Origin: an uncultured Flavobacteriales bacterium
GTDB lineage: Bacteria; Bacteroidota; Bacteroidia; Flavobacteriales_G; Salibacteraceae
Assembly: GCA_913020435.1 (NCBI GenBank)
Contig: CAJVZZ010000012.1
Coordinates: forward strand, 1-64,000
Length of the DNA stretch: 64,000 nt
Direction: 5' to 3'
Shown: one piece after another, positions 46,077 through 55,400 of the stretch
Layout of the letters: the number at the start of each line of letters is the position of its first letter
Numbering within the stretch: position 1 is the first letter of the stretch
Translations under genes and position numbers: made by a program
The notes under the pieces: model-generated
What the model was told of the DNA's origin: nothing
What the model saw: the letters and a program-made list of their open reading frames with translations, nothing else
Database searches by the model: none

Positions 46077-49000
46077 ATGAAAAATTTCCTTCTAATATTA
46101 GCAGCAGTTTTAATAAGTACCTTCTCATTTGCTAGAGAAAGTGAAAAGTCAGGAAGTCGTTCTGGCAAAAAGCCCAATGGTAGCCTTGCTGCGAACTGTT
46201 CTCCTGCAACCCAGAGTACTGAGCTAGATATTAATAATACTAGAGCTCTTATTCAAACCGGTGGTGACATGTGGTGGGATTTTACAAGACCGCAATATGA
46301 AATTCCAAAAAACAGTGGACAAACGGCTTTATTTGCCGGATCACTATGGATGGGTGGTAGAGATATCTCAGGACAACTTAAAGTGGCTGCTCAAATGTTT
46401 AGAGCAAGTGGTCAGGATTTTTGGACTGGCCCATTGAGCCTTATTGACGCTGAAATTGATCCAGCTACTTGTGTCGAGTATGATAGACACTTCCCTACGA
46501 CTAGATCTGAAGTCTCGGAATTTGTAGGTTGGTATGAAGCAGGTATCAATGATGCTGCTAACGGAACGGCGACACAAGCAGATCAATACCCTGGATATTC
46601 TGTTCCAAGAAGTATTTTAGATTATCCCGCAAAAGGAAGAGCCTTCGCTCCTTATAACGAATCTGACGATTTAGCTCCATATGTTGATAGAAATGGAGAT
46701 GGAGATTATGATCCTACTCAAGGTGACTACCCTGCCTATGATTTAAACAATTCTAGTGACTGTAAGGAGCGTATCGTTAACTTATTCGGTGATCAAAACC
46801 TTTGGTGGGTTTTCAACGATAAAGGAAATGTTCATACAGAAACTGGAGCATCGTCGATTGGAATGGAAATTAGAGCACAAGCATTTGCTTTTGCTACTAA
46901 TGATGAGATCAATAACATGACTTTTTACAATTACGAGCTTGTAAACAGAAGTACGTTTACACTAACTGACACTTATTTTGGTCAATGGGTTGATGCCGAT
47001 TTAGGCTGTAGTGCAGATGATTATGTTGGATGTGACGTTCAAAGAGGACTTGGTTATTGTTATAATGGAGATAATAATGATGAAGATTGTAATGGTGTAA
47101 CTGGTTATGGAAATCTACCTCCAGCAATTGGTGTAGATTTTTTCCAAGGGCCATTTCAAGACAACGACGGAGTTGACAACCCATTAACTGAAAAATATGC
47201 AGAAGCTATAAAAAACGATGGTATTCCTTATAAAGGTATTGGAATTGGATATGGTGATGGCGTCATTGATAATGAGCGTTTTGGAATGCGTAAATTTCTT
47301 TATCACAATAGAAGTTCAGGACCTCAAGCAACTCAAGACCCTCAGACTGGTGTTGAATTCTATAACTATTTACGCAGTGTTTGGAGAGATGGTAGTAAAA
47401 TGTTGTACGGCGGTACAGGGCATCAAGGTGATAGTAAGGCAGACCCAAATACTGAGGCAGATTATATGTTTCCTAATGACACCGATCCAATAGGTTGGGG
47501 TACTGGAGGAAGACCTCAAGACCCTTGGACTGAAGTTACTGCTGGAAATGCGCCAAATGACAGAAGGTTTATGCAATCTGCGGGACCTTTTACACTAGAA
47601 CCTGGCGCCGTAAATAATATAACAGTAGGTGTAGTTTGGGCTAGAGCCACGAACGGAAACAATCTAAGTTCCATTGATGTGTTAAAAAAAGCAGATGATA
47701 AAACACAAGCATTATTCGACAACTGCTTCAGAATCCTAAGTGGTCCGGACGCTCCGAATCTTTCTATTCGTGAAATGGAAAATGAGCTTATTCTATACTT
47801 AGAAAATCCTCTACTTTCAAACAACTACAACGAAGCTTACCGAGAAACTGATCCTACGATTATTGCTCCTGATTCAGTTCAAGGGAGACCAATAACTGAT
47901 GGTGAAATTGAAGATTTTAAAACCTATTTCTTCCAAGGTTATATGATTTATCAATTGAAAGATGATGCTGTTTCTACTGGTGACTTAAAAGATCCAGCTA
48001 AAGCAAGATTAATTGGTCAGGTTGATGTTAGAGATTCCGTAACTAAAATTATCAATCTACCTTTTGATAGTGATTTAGGTACTGAAGTTCCTACTCTTGA
48101 AGTGGTAGGAGAAAACAATGGAATTAGCACCTCATTCTTAATTGATCAAGATGCTTTTGCTGAAGGTGTAACTCAACTTGTAAATAATAGAGCTTATTAT
48201 TACTTAGCAGTTGCGTACGGATTTAACCCTAATTCTCAGAACAGAAAATTCATTGGTAGTCGTAAATCTCCAACTGGTGCCATTAAAGCAATAAAAGGAA
48301 TACCACATCAAGTAGATAATCAGAACGGTGGTACTGTATTGAATGCTAAATATGGTGATGGAGTAGAAATTACAAGAGTTGAAGGAATCGGAAATGGCGG
48401 AAATGTCCTTAAGATTACTCAAAAAAGTATAGACGCTATTTTAGCTTCACCAGATCACAGAGTTAAAGAACTTACCTATGAAAAAGGCGCGGGCCCTGTA
48501 ACGGTTAAAGTTGTTGACCCTGTTGCAATAAAAGGTGGTGATTATACCATTTGGTTAAGAGACACCAACAGGTATACAAAAGGTGACTTGACCGATGCAT
48601 TCTGGATGGTAACGAGTTCAAAATTTGCAGACACAATTTTCTCAACAAGATCTATTGAAGTTGGTACAGAAAAAATACTTACCGACTTAGGGATTTCAAT
48701 CACTCTTGGTCAAGTGCATAATTCAGGTGAAAAAGAGGTTCGAGATTTAGATAATGGATTCCTATTCTCAGAAGTTGTGTTTAAAGATCCTTCTAAAGCT
48801 TGGTTAAGCGGTGTTGCTGATGCTGACGGAACTATTGAATCTAACTGGATTTTAAGTGGAACCAGTGCTTTGGAAGATGCTGCTGGATCTCCTATAGATG
48901 AAAGCAAATTTGATGATTGGAACTACTACTTCGGTTCAACACCAGGATTTACTAACGTTTCCAAAAAAGGCAAGGGACTCGATGATTTGCAAAAATTCGA

Positions 49001-50603
49001 ACAAATTGAAGGTGGTACAATTGCTCCTTTCAGAATGACCTCATACAAATCTGCGAATGGACCAGTACCTGGCTATTTACAAGCTGAAGTTAAATTAAGT
49101 ATTGGTTCTCCCATTTTTGGTGCTGGACATTTATGGCAATATGACATTAGAGGAATAGACAGACAAAGTGATTCAGATAGAGTTCAGCAACTATTTATTC
49201 CTGCTGATTCTATCAATCAATTGAACTATTTGCACGGTGTTAACATTGTTATTACTGATAATAAAGAACATTGGTCACGTTGTCCTGTATTAGAAATGAG
49301 AGATACAATATCTGAAAGTGAAGGAAATGCTATTCGAGGTCAACTCCGTGATGCTGCTTCTGTAGATAAGGAAGGTAATCCTGCTACAGATACAACTGCA
49401 GCGGGTAGTAGTAATCCAAGTGATCCTAATTATATAGCATCAAAAGGTATGGGTTGGTTCCCTGGTTACGCAATTGATGTTGAAACAGGTGAACGATTAA
49501 ATATGGCTTTTGGAGAAGATTCTTACCTTATCGAAGAAAATGGCCGTGATATGGTCTGGAACCCAACTTCTACAGAATTTGAAGGTCCTAGAAGAGCATT
49601 TAGAGGAGGAGGAAAACATATTATCTATGTCTTCAGAAATAATGCTGTAGAAGATGAAATAATAAATTTTGATGATTATTCTACTGCTGATTACAACAGA
49701 GCAAAGTTCTTCTTGGATTTAAATTACAATAATCCAGAGAACAGAATGCCTCGTTATGATGCAGGAAAATGGATGGCAGCTAAGCTTAAAGATGTTAGAG
49801 GTTATCTTGATCCAAGGTTCAAGAAAGAGGATACTTTAATGCATAATAATGCAGCTAACGTATTCCGTGCTGGAATGTGGGTTGTAAATCCTCTATTGGA
49901 AGAAGGGCAAGAATTCATGAGTACCGATGTAACAATCCGATTGAGAGTGCAACAAGAATATAAGGCTTGGGGTATAGGTGATCCAATTGAAGCTAACGCG
50001 ACACTTGAGGCTGGGAAAAGCTATTATGTGAATGCAGGACCTGTTAAAGTAATCGATGTGAGTAGTTTTAGTGATACACTTAATGATACAACGGTATACA
50101 AAAGAGGTATGACCATTAGTCCTAAAAAGGCTACAAATTATACCTTAGAGTATAAAAATGGCAGATCTGGTACTGATATAGATTCTGTTTTAATCGAACA
50201 AACAAATGGTGGAATGCCAATGTATACATTCTCTTTAGAGGGAATGCAGCCTACTTTTAATAGTCAAACAGTTGCTAAAGACGCACTAGAGGATATTAAG
50301 ATTGTTCCAAATCCATATTATGCTTATAGTAAATATGAGACTAGTAAATTGGATAATAGAATCATTATTACTAATTTACCTAAAACTGTTACAGTTCGAG
50401 TGTATACCATAAATGGTACGTTGGTTAGAACATTAGAGAAAGATGACGATACAATAACATTCTTAGAATGGGACTTGAAAAATCAGTCACGCGTTCCTAT
50501 TGCCTCAGGTATGTATATATACCATATTGACGCACCGGGAATTGGCGAGACTATTCTTAAATGGATGGCTGTTATGAGACCAGTTGATTTAGATAACTTT
50601 TAG
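46077..50603 (+). CDS. Large secreted protein with non-standard C-terminal sorting-like domain
   Basis: The product has 1508 residues with a signal peptide (about 1-19, cut near SFA). The N-terminal part reads TRALIQTGGDMWWD, YEIPKNSGQTALFAGSLWMGG and FWTGPLSL, a pattern I associate with large Bacteroidota/Ignavibacteria surface proteins. A calcium-loop-like DRNGDGDYDP lies near residue 204. The C-terminus begins IKIVPNPYYAYSKYE near residue 1407, then ITNLPKTVTVRVYTINGTLVRTL and PIASGMYIYHI, and ends LKWMAVMRPVDLDNF. This has the PNP start and strand order of T9SS type A domains, but the ending differs from the usual K-rich finish. I infer a surface-displayed protein exported with help of the PorV-like neighbour. 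Enzyme motifs are not seen. Confidence 0.75.
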   Translation: MKNFLLILAAVLISTFSFARESEKSGSRSGKKPNGSLAANCSPATQSTELDINNTRALIQTGGDMWWDFTRPQYEIPKNSGQTALFAGSLWMGGRDISGQLKVAAQMFRASGQDFWTGPLSLIDAEIDPATCVEYDRHFPTTRSEVSEFVGWYEAGINDAANGTATQADQYPGYSVPRSILDYPAKGRAFAPYNESDDLAPYVDRNGDGDYDPTQGDYPAYDLNNSSDCKERIVNLFGDQNLWWVFNDKGNVHTETGASSIGMEIRAQAFAFATNDEINNMTFYNYELVNRSTFTLTDTYFGQWVDADLGCSADDYVGCDVQRGLGYCYNGDNNDEDCNGVTGYGNLPPAIGVDFFQGPFQDNDGVDNPLTEKYAEAIKNDGIPYKGIGIGYGDGVIDNERFGMRKFLYHNRSSGPQATQDPQTGVEFYNYLRSVWRDGSKMLYGGTGHQGDSKADPNTEADYMFPNDTDPIGWGTGGRPQDPWTEVTAGNAPNDRRFMQSAGPFTLEPGAVNNITVGVVWARATNGNNLSSIDVLKKADDKTQALFDNCFRILSGPDAPNLSIREMENELILYLENPLLSNNYNEAYRETDPTIIAPDSVQGRPITDGEIEDFKTYFFQGYMIYQLKDDAVSTGDLKDPAKARLIGQVDVRDSVTKIINLPFDSDLGTEVPTLEVVGENNGISTSFLIDQDAFAEGVTQLVNNRAYYYLAVAYGFNPNSQNRKFIGSRKSPTGAIKAIKGIPHQVDNQNGGTVLNAKYGDGVEITRVEGIGNGGNVLKITQKSIDAILASPDHRVKELTYEKGAGPVTVKVVDPVAIKGGDYTIWLRDTNRYTKGDLTDAFWMVTSSKFADTIFSTRSIEVGTEKILTDLGISITLGQVHNSGEKEVRDLDNGFLFSEVVFKDPSKAWLSGVADADGTIESNWILSGTSALEDAAGSPIDESKFDDWNYYFGSTPGFTNVSKKGKGLDDLQKFEQIEGGTIAPFRMTSYKSANGPVPGYLQAEVKLSIGSPIFGAGHLWQYDIRGIDRQSDSDRVQQLFIPADSINQLNYLHGVNIVITDNKEHWSRCPVLEMRDTISESEGNAIRGQLRDAASVDKEGNPATDTTAAGSSNPSDPNYIASKGMGWFPGYAIDVETGERLNMAFGEDSYLIEENGRDMVWNPTSTEFEGPRRAFRGGGKHIIYVFRNNAVEDEIINFDDYSTADYNRAKFFLDLNYNNPENRMPRYDAGKWMAAKLKDVRGYLDPRFKKEDTLMHNNAANVFRAGMWVVNPLLEEGQEFMSTDVTIRLRVQQEYKAWGIGDPIEANATLEAGKSYYVNAGPVKVIDVSSFSDTLNDTTVYKRGMTISPKKATNYTLEYKNGRSGTDIDSVLIEQTNGGMPMYTFSLEGMQPTFNSQTVAKDALEDIKIVPNPYYAYSKYETSKLDNRIIITNLPKTVTVRVYTINGTLVRTLEKDDDTITFLEWDLKNQSRVPIASGMYIYHIDAPGIGETILKWMAVMRPVDLDNF

Positions 50604-50632
50604 AATTATTGTTTAGGGAGAATAATCAAGAT

Positions 50633-51712
50633 ATGATGAGAAATAGACATAATAATACTTTATTCCTGTTGATGTTTTTTAGTTTGTTGTTATCGAGCGT
50701 AGCTTTTGCTGGTAATAAAGATAGAATTGGACAAAATGGGGCCAATGAATTATCTATTAACCCTTGGACTAGGAGTGCTGGATTCGCAAATGCTAATTCA
50801 ACTTCTGTAATTGGATTGGAATCTTTAGCTTCTAATATTTCAGGATTGGCATTTACACCTAAAACTGAAATTCAATATGGATTTACAAGATTTATGGGTG
50901 GTGCTTCTAACATTAACACATTTGGACTTGCTCAAAAAGTAGGTGAGGGAAATGTTATTGGATTTTCCATCACGAATATGGCCTTTGGGGACATTGATGT
51001 GACTACTGAAGATAATCCAGAAGGTGGAATTGGAGTATATGCTCCACAATTTCTCAATTTGAACTTAGCATACGCAAGGGCATTCTCAAACAGTATTTAT
51101 GCTGGTATAGCAGTAAAAATGATTTCAGAATCTATTACGGATGTTAAAACTCAAGGTGTTGCTTTTGATATAGGAATTAGATATGTGACCGGTAAAGACG
51201 ATAACCTGAAATTTGGAATTGCTTTAAGAAATATTGGACCTAAATTAAAATTTGAGGGTAATGGACTTTCTGTAAAAACAGATTTTGAGGATAAAGAATT
51301 TACATTTAATCAGAGATCAGAAGCATTTGAAATGCCCGCTGAATTAAACATGGGAGTGGCTTACGACTTTTATGTAGGCTCTGTAAGCGATACTTCAGGT
51401 AAAAGCGAAAAAACAGAACATCGGATAACACCTGCAGGAACATTTGTGTCTAAATCTTTTGGTAAAGATGAATTGAGAGTAGGCGCTGAATATGCATGGC
51501 GAGAAATGGTAATGGGTAGAGTAGGTTTAATGTATGAGCAAGGGATTTTCTCAAATAATGATCGGTCTACTATGTATACAGGCCCTTCTGCAGGACTTAG
51601 CTTTGTATATCCAATCAATGAAAATGGAACTACAATTGCGATCGATTACTCATATGTATTTACTAATCCTTATGGTGGAAATCATTTATTTGGATTGCGT
51701 TTGAACCTATAA
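50633..51712 (+). CDS. PorV/PorQ-family outer-membrane barrel protein
   Basis: The product has 359 residues from the ATG at 50633; an upstream TTG adds eight residues before the signal peptide. After the signal (cut near VAFAG) the mature start resembles PorV/PorQ: NELSINPWTRSAGFANANSTSVIGLESLASNISGLAFTPKTEIQYGFTRF. Barrel strands follow to LFGLRLNL at the end. In known T9SS, PorV is the outer-membrane shuttle that takes cargo from the translocon to the attachment complex. This paralogue is the third gene of the trio with the receptor and the 1508-residue protein, and is followed by a strong terminator, so it is probably their dedicated partner. Confidence 0.8.
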   Translation: MMRNRHNNTLFLLMFFSLLLSSVAFAGNKDRIGQNGANELSINPWTRSAGFANANSTSVIGLESLASNISGLAFTPKTEIQYGFTRFMGGASNINTFGLAQKVGEGNVIGFSITNMAFGDIDVTTEDNPEGGIGVYAPQFLNLNLAYARAFSNSIYAGIAVKMISESITDVKTQGVAFDIGIRYVTGKDDNLKFGIALRNIGPKLKFEGNGLSVKTDFEDKEFTFNQRSEAFEMPAELNMGVAYDFYVGSVSDTSGKSEKTEHRITPAGTFVSKSFGKDELRVGAEYAWREMVMGRVGLMYEQGIFSNNDRSTMYTGPSAGLSFVYPINENGTTIAIDYSYVFTNPYGGNHLFGLRLNL

Positions 51713-51738
51713 AAGTTAAATCAAATATTATTTTATTG

Positions 51739-51763
51739 ATGGAATCCTGAATCAGGATTCCAT
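51739..51763 (+). terminator. Terminator of the export cassette
   Basis: ATGGAATCCTGA and TCAGGATTCCAT are perfect 12-base arms around one base, followed by TTTTTT. It lies 27 bases after the PorV-like gene and ends the operon. Confidence 0.85.
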
Positions 51764-51799
51764 TTTTTCATTTAAATCATATTCTAAAATCAAGTAATT

Positions 51800-52273
51800 A
51801 TGTCTAAAGTTGCTTATTATACCGAAGAAGGGTTACAAAATATACGTGACGAGGTTCACAATTTAAAAACAGTTGAAAGACCTAGTATATCTCAGCAAAT
51901 TGGAGACGCAAGGGATAAAGGTGATTTATCCGAAAATGCTGAATACGATGCAGCAAAGGAAGCCCAAGGTCTTCTTGAGCTGAAAATTAGTCAGCTAGAA
52001 AATTTGATCTCGAACGCGCGTATTGTCGATGAGAGTATCATGGATAACTCCAAAGTGCGTATTCTATCAAAAGTTACTATCGAAAATCAGGCGAACAAAA
52101 CCAAAATGATGTACACTTTGGTTGCAGAGAACGAACAAGATCTTAAAGCTGGTAAAATTAGCGTTGACTCACCTATCGGTAAAGGTCTTTTAGGAAAAGC
52201 AAAGGGTGAGATTGCTGATGTTGTAATTCCTGCAGGCGAGCTTAATTTCAAGATCTTGGATATAACTAGGTAG
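51800..52273 (+). CDS. greA: Transcription elongation factor GreA
   Basis: GreA rescues stalled RNA polymerase by stimulating RNA cleavage. The product has 157 residues. The N-terminal coiled coil carries GDARDKGDLSENAEYDAAKEAQG, with the acidic tip residues, and the C-terminal domain carries SPIGKGLLGKAKGEIADVVIPAGELNFKILDI. The length is normal. The stop codon overlaps the next start (TAGTG) by one base, so greA and the HIT gene are coupled. Confidence 0.96.
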   Translation: MSKVAYYTEEGLQNIRDEVHNLKTVERPSISQQIGDARDKGDLSENAEYDAAKEAQGLLELKISQLENLISNARIVDESIMDNSKVRILSKVTIENQANKTKMMYTLVAENEQDLKAGKISVDSPIGKGLLGKAKGEIADVVIPAGELNFKILDITR

Positions 52274-52665
52274 TGGCTTCAATTTTCACCAAAATAATTA
52301 GAGGTGATATACCTTGTTATAAAATAGCTGAAAACGAATACTGTTTCAGTTTCTTGGACATAAATCCTCTTCAAAAAGGTCATGTTCTAGTGGTGTCCAA
52401 AACTGAAGCGGATCAACTATTTGATTTGGATGATAAAGCCTATTCGGAACTATTAGCATATACCAAAATCATTTCTATTGCAATAAAAAAAGCTTTTCCT
52501 TGCAACAGAATAGGGATGTCTGTAATTGGATTGGAGGTTCCTCATGCACACATTCATTTAATTCCAATTAATCTAGAAAAGGATATGAACTTTGCTCAAA
52601 CAAAAAAATCTTTTTCCATAGTAGAATTTGAATCCATTGTGGCACAAATTAAAGCCTACCTCTAG
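52273..52665 (+). CDS. HIT family nucleotide-binding protein
   Basis: The product has 130 residues from a GTG start overlapping the greA stop. The histidine triad reads [10 protein letters not shown] near residue 90, and the N-terminal part is typical of Hint-type hydrolases ([37 protein letters not shown]). It should hydrolyse nucleoside phosphoramidates or similar. It is paired with greA, an order common in Bacteroidota. The end overlaps the convergent ruvC by 4 bases. Confidence 0.93.
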   Translation: MASIFTKIIRGDIPCYKIAENEYCFSFLDINPLQKGHVLVVSKTEADQLFDLDDKAYSELLAYTKIISIAIKKAFPCNRIGMSVIGLEVPHAHIHLIPINLEKDMNFAQTKKSFSIVEFESIVAQIKAYL

Positions 52666-53210
52666 CGTGCCTTTTTAGGGTTATTCTTAACGAATGACTC
52701 CCAACCAGAGTACTTCTTACCTCCCGTACCTGCACCACCTTGAAAATAGTGACAAACAGCTGCAGCCAATCCATCAGTTGCATCTAAATGCTTAGGCATT
52801 TCCTCTATCTTCAATAATGACTTTAACATCGCCGCAACTTGCTCTTTACTTGCGTTTCCATTGCCAGTAATCGATTGCTTTATTTTTCTAGGCGCATATT
52901 CCATAATAGGAATATCTCGATACAGCGCAGCCGCCATTGACACTCCTTGAGCTCTACCTAGTTTTAGCATCGATTGGACATTTTTACCGTAAAATGGTGC
53001 TTCAACGGCAAATTCATCCGGATTATAAGTATCGATAAGTTGAAGTGTCCGTTCAAATATTCTCTTTAGTTTATCTGAGTGCTCAGGTAGCTTACTTAGA
53101 TGAATAACACCCATAGTAACCAAATGCAGTTTCTTATTCTTAACATGCACAATTCCATATCCCATTAGCGATGTACCAGGATCCATACCTAGAATTATTT
53201 TATCCTCCAT
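52662..53210 (-). CDS. ruvC: Crossover junction endodeoxyribonuclease RuvC
   Basis: RuvC cuts Holliday junctions during recombination. The product has 182 residues. Catalytic acidic residues appear in [25 protein letters not shown] and [15 protein letters not shown]. The Lys- and Arg-rich [14 protein letters not shown] loop is as in the family. The tail ([20 protein letters not shown]) is longer than in Escherichia coli but usual for Bacteroidota. No ruvA or ruvB is adjacent. Confidence 0.96.
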   Translation of the reverse strand: MEDKIILGMDPGTSLMGYGIVHVKNKKLHLVTMGVIHLSKLPEHSDKLKRIFERTLQLIDTYNPDEFAVEAPFYGKNVQSMLKLGRAQGVSMAAALYRDIPIMEYAPRKIKQSITGNGNASKEQVAAMLKSLLKIEEMPKHLDATDGLAAAVCHYFQGGAGTGGKKYSGWESFVKNNPKKAR

Positions 53211-53226
53211 TTATCTATTCAAGCTA

Positions 53227-53234
53227 TACTTTTG
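53227..53234 (+). promoter_or_regulatory. -7 box (TACTTTTG) for the YbhN-like gene
   Basis: TACTTTTG matches TAnnTTTG and lies 33 bases before the GTG at 53267. It would drive the two-gene unit with the glycosyltransferase. Confidence 0.45.
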
Positions 53235-53266
53235 AAGCGGTTAAGATAATAATTTAAAAACAAGAA

Positions 53267-54244
53267 GTGAATTCATCAAAACGTACCTATATATTTTTTG
53301 CCATTAAAATTTTGATGGTTTTAGCTGTGTTTTACTGGGTTGTCTCTAAATCTTTAAATCACTACTCATCTAAAGAAATTATTGACTTTCAATATTCTAT
53401 ATTTTCAGAATATGAAAATTTGATATGGCTTACTTTTGTAATTATCCTAATGCCCTTGAATTGGTTTATTGAAAGTAAAAAATGGTCAATCTCCTTACGG
53501 AAGATTCATCCAATTTCTCGCATATCTTCTATTAAGTCAGTTCTTGCTGGTGTGGCACTTGGAATATTTACCCCAAATCGAATAGGAGAATTCGCCGGTC
53601 GAGTATTAACTATTCCCGAAGGATTTAGAACACAAGGTGTTTTTTCTAACGCCATTTGCAGTTTATCTCAACTTACTATAACACTTGTTATTGGATCTAT
53701 CTGCCTAATAGGATTAATCCCTTATTACTTAATCTTCGAAACTAGTTTTATAGTAATCCTAGTGCAAATCATATTAGCTGCTTTCGCTATTTTAGTTTTG
53801 CTATTCTACACTCGTTCGACTAGATTACTGAAATTCATTTCTAACATAAAGTGGTTAAAAAAAATCATAAAAGAACCTGAATTTAAAGTTGCGATATCAA
53901 GAAGTACACTAACACCACTTATTGGAAATAGCATTTTCAGATATTTTATTTTCTTTATTCAATTTATAGCCATCCTTACCTTTTACAACGTAGAACTTAA
54001 TAGCCTTTTTAGTATTTTTCATATTCCAATTATATATTTAACTCTAGCAATCGTGCCAACTATAGCATTATCCGAATTAGGGATAAGAGAAGGTGTTTCT
54101 ATTGCAGTTTTATCTGGAATTTCAGAAAATACACTCGGTATTATTTCTGCTTCATTTACGTTGTGGATAATCAACATTGCTGTACCAGCTTTATTGGGCA
54201 GCTTAGTTCTACTTCGAATTAAATTTCAATCAAAATCATTCTAA
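53267..54244 (+). CDS. YbhN / lysylphosphatidylglycerol synthase-like membrane protein
   Basis: The product has 325 residues from a GTG start, with about eight membrane helices. It carries the features of the LPG_synthase_TM (UPF0104) family: KKWSISLRKI, the central GVALGIFTPNRIGEFAGRVL and a late ALSELGIREGVSIAVL. Members move or modify membrane lipids and often flank glycosyltransferases. It overlaps the downstream family 2 glycosyltransferase by one base (TAATG), suggesting that the two act on the same lipid-linked sugar. The substrate is not known. Confidence 0.78.
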   Translation: MNSSKRTYIFFAIKILMVLAVFYWVVSKSLNHYSSKEIIDFQYSIFSEYENLIWLTFVIILMPLNWFIESKKWSISLRKIHPISRISSIKSVLAGVALGIFTPNRIGEFAGRVLTIPEGFRTQGVFSNAICSLSQLTITLVIGSICLIGLIPYYLIFETSFIVILVQIILAAFAILVLLFYTRSTRLLKFISNIKWLKKIIKEPEFKVAISRSTLTPLIGNSIFRYFIFFIQFIAILTFYNVELNSLFSIFHIPIIYLTLAIVPTIALSELGIREGVSIAVLSGISENTLGIISASFTLWIINIAVPALLGSLVLLRIKFQSKSF

Positions 54245-55335
54245 TGATGTTATGGATATTTGGACTATTGGCAGTTCATTTTGCGGTGCTTTGGTGGCTA
54301 AATCAAGGCGTACAAAATATCGTTAATTTCACTCAAAAAACTGGTTCTGAGTCAGAAACTAAATTCACGATAGTAATTCCATTTAGAAACGAAGAAAAAA
54401 GCATTCCTAAGTTATTTGAATCTTTACGAAACCAAAACCACGAAAAAAATTCAGTCCATATTATTTTTATAAATGATGATTCTACTGACAGCTCCGTTTC
54501 GCAGCTCAAAGAACTAATCAAAGGCGATTTTCCATTCAAAACAAAACTTTTGAACCTTGAAAATAGTGAGGGTCAGGGAAAAAAGAAGGCACTATTTAAA
54601 GCAATTCAATGCGCCACAACACAATTCATTATTCAAATTGATTGCGATATTGTCATAAAACAACAATGGTTAGAATCAGTTATTCAAAACATAAATAAAG
54701 AAACTGATTTATTGGTTTTACCAGTTAGTATAAATGGACGAAAGCAATGGTTTCAAGAGTTTGAGTTTAGTGCTTTGCAATTTGTCACTTTTGGCATGGC
54801 GGGCAATAAAACCCCCATTCTTTGCAATGGAGCAAACTTAGTTTATAGAAAATCCGCATGGCTAGATGCTTTTGATGCTATTAAAGAAGGTGATTCTGGT
54901 GACGATATTTTCCTTCTCCAAGAATTTTTAAAGAAAAAATTAACTATAAAATATGCTTTATCCAAAAACTTAGTTGCTAAAACACCTAGCGTTAAAAGTC
55001 TAAATAAATATTTTGACCAAAGGCTGCGCTGGGCGGGAAAAAACAAAAATGTTTCAATTCCAAAATATGGTGCAGTAACGTTCTACTTGGGTATTATGCA
55101 ACTCATTCCGTTTTTTGTTTGTGGAATAAGTTGGAAAATTGGAGCACCTATCCTGCTCTTTAAAATATTAACTGATTATTATTTTGTACGTAAATATCGA
55201 AAATTAAATAAGGAGGAAACTAGTATTGTTCTCTTTTTGGTATCAGGATTAATCATGCCATTTTACCTGATAGCTCTATTGATTTTACCATTATTTACTG
55301 CTCCTAACTGGAAAGGACGAAAAGTGAATGTATAA
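54244..55335 (+). CDS. Family 2 glycosyltransferase, membrane-bound
   Basis: The product has 363 residues. One N-terminal helix (1-18) precedes a GT-A domain opening FTIVIPFRNEEKSIPKLFESL, with FINDDSTDSS, the DxD-like metal motif in QIDCDIVI near residue 132 and QRLRW near 258, as in processive-type transferases. Two or three C-terminal helices follow. The active site should face the cytoplasm. It is coupled to the upstream YbhN-like gene, so a joint role in making a lipid- or surface-linked glycan is likely. Confidence 0.85.
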   Translation: MMLWIFGLLAVHFAVLWWLNQGVQNIVNFTQKTGSESETKFTIVIPFRNEEKSIPKLFESLRNQNHEKNSVHIIFINDDSTDSSVSQLKELIKGDFPFKTKLLNLENSEGQGKKKALFKAIQCATTQFIIQIDCDIVIKQQWLESVIQNINKETDLLVLPVSINGRKQWFQEFEFSALQFVTFGMAGNKTPILCNGANLVYRKSAWLDAFDAIKEGDSGDDIFLLQEFLKKKLTIKYALSKNLVAKTPSVKSLNKYFDQRLRWAGKNKNVSIPKYGAVTFYLGIMQLIPFFVCGISWKIGAPILLFKILTDYYFVRKYRKLNKEETSIVLFLVSGLIMPFYLIALLILPLFTAPNWKGRKVNV

Positions 55336-55400
55336 AGCATTTTACCTTGCTCAATTTAGGCAATTAGTCTAATTTGCAACTTCAATTAAAAAAATAACAA

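Noticed and set aside
46957-47184. His-rich frame on the minus strand
   Set aside because: It is the reverse reading of Asp/Asn-rich codons in the large surface-protein gene and has no signals of its own.
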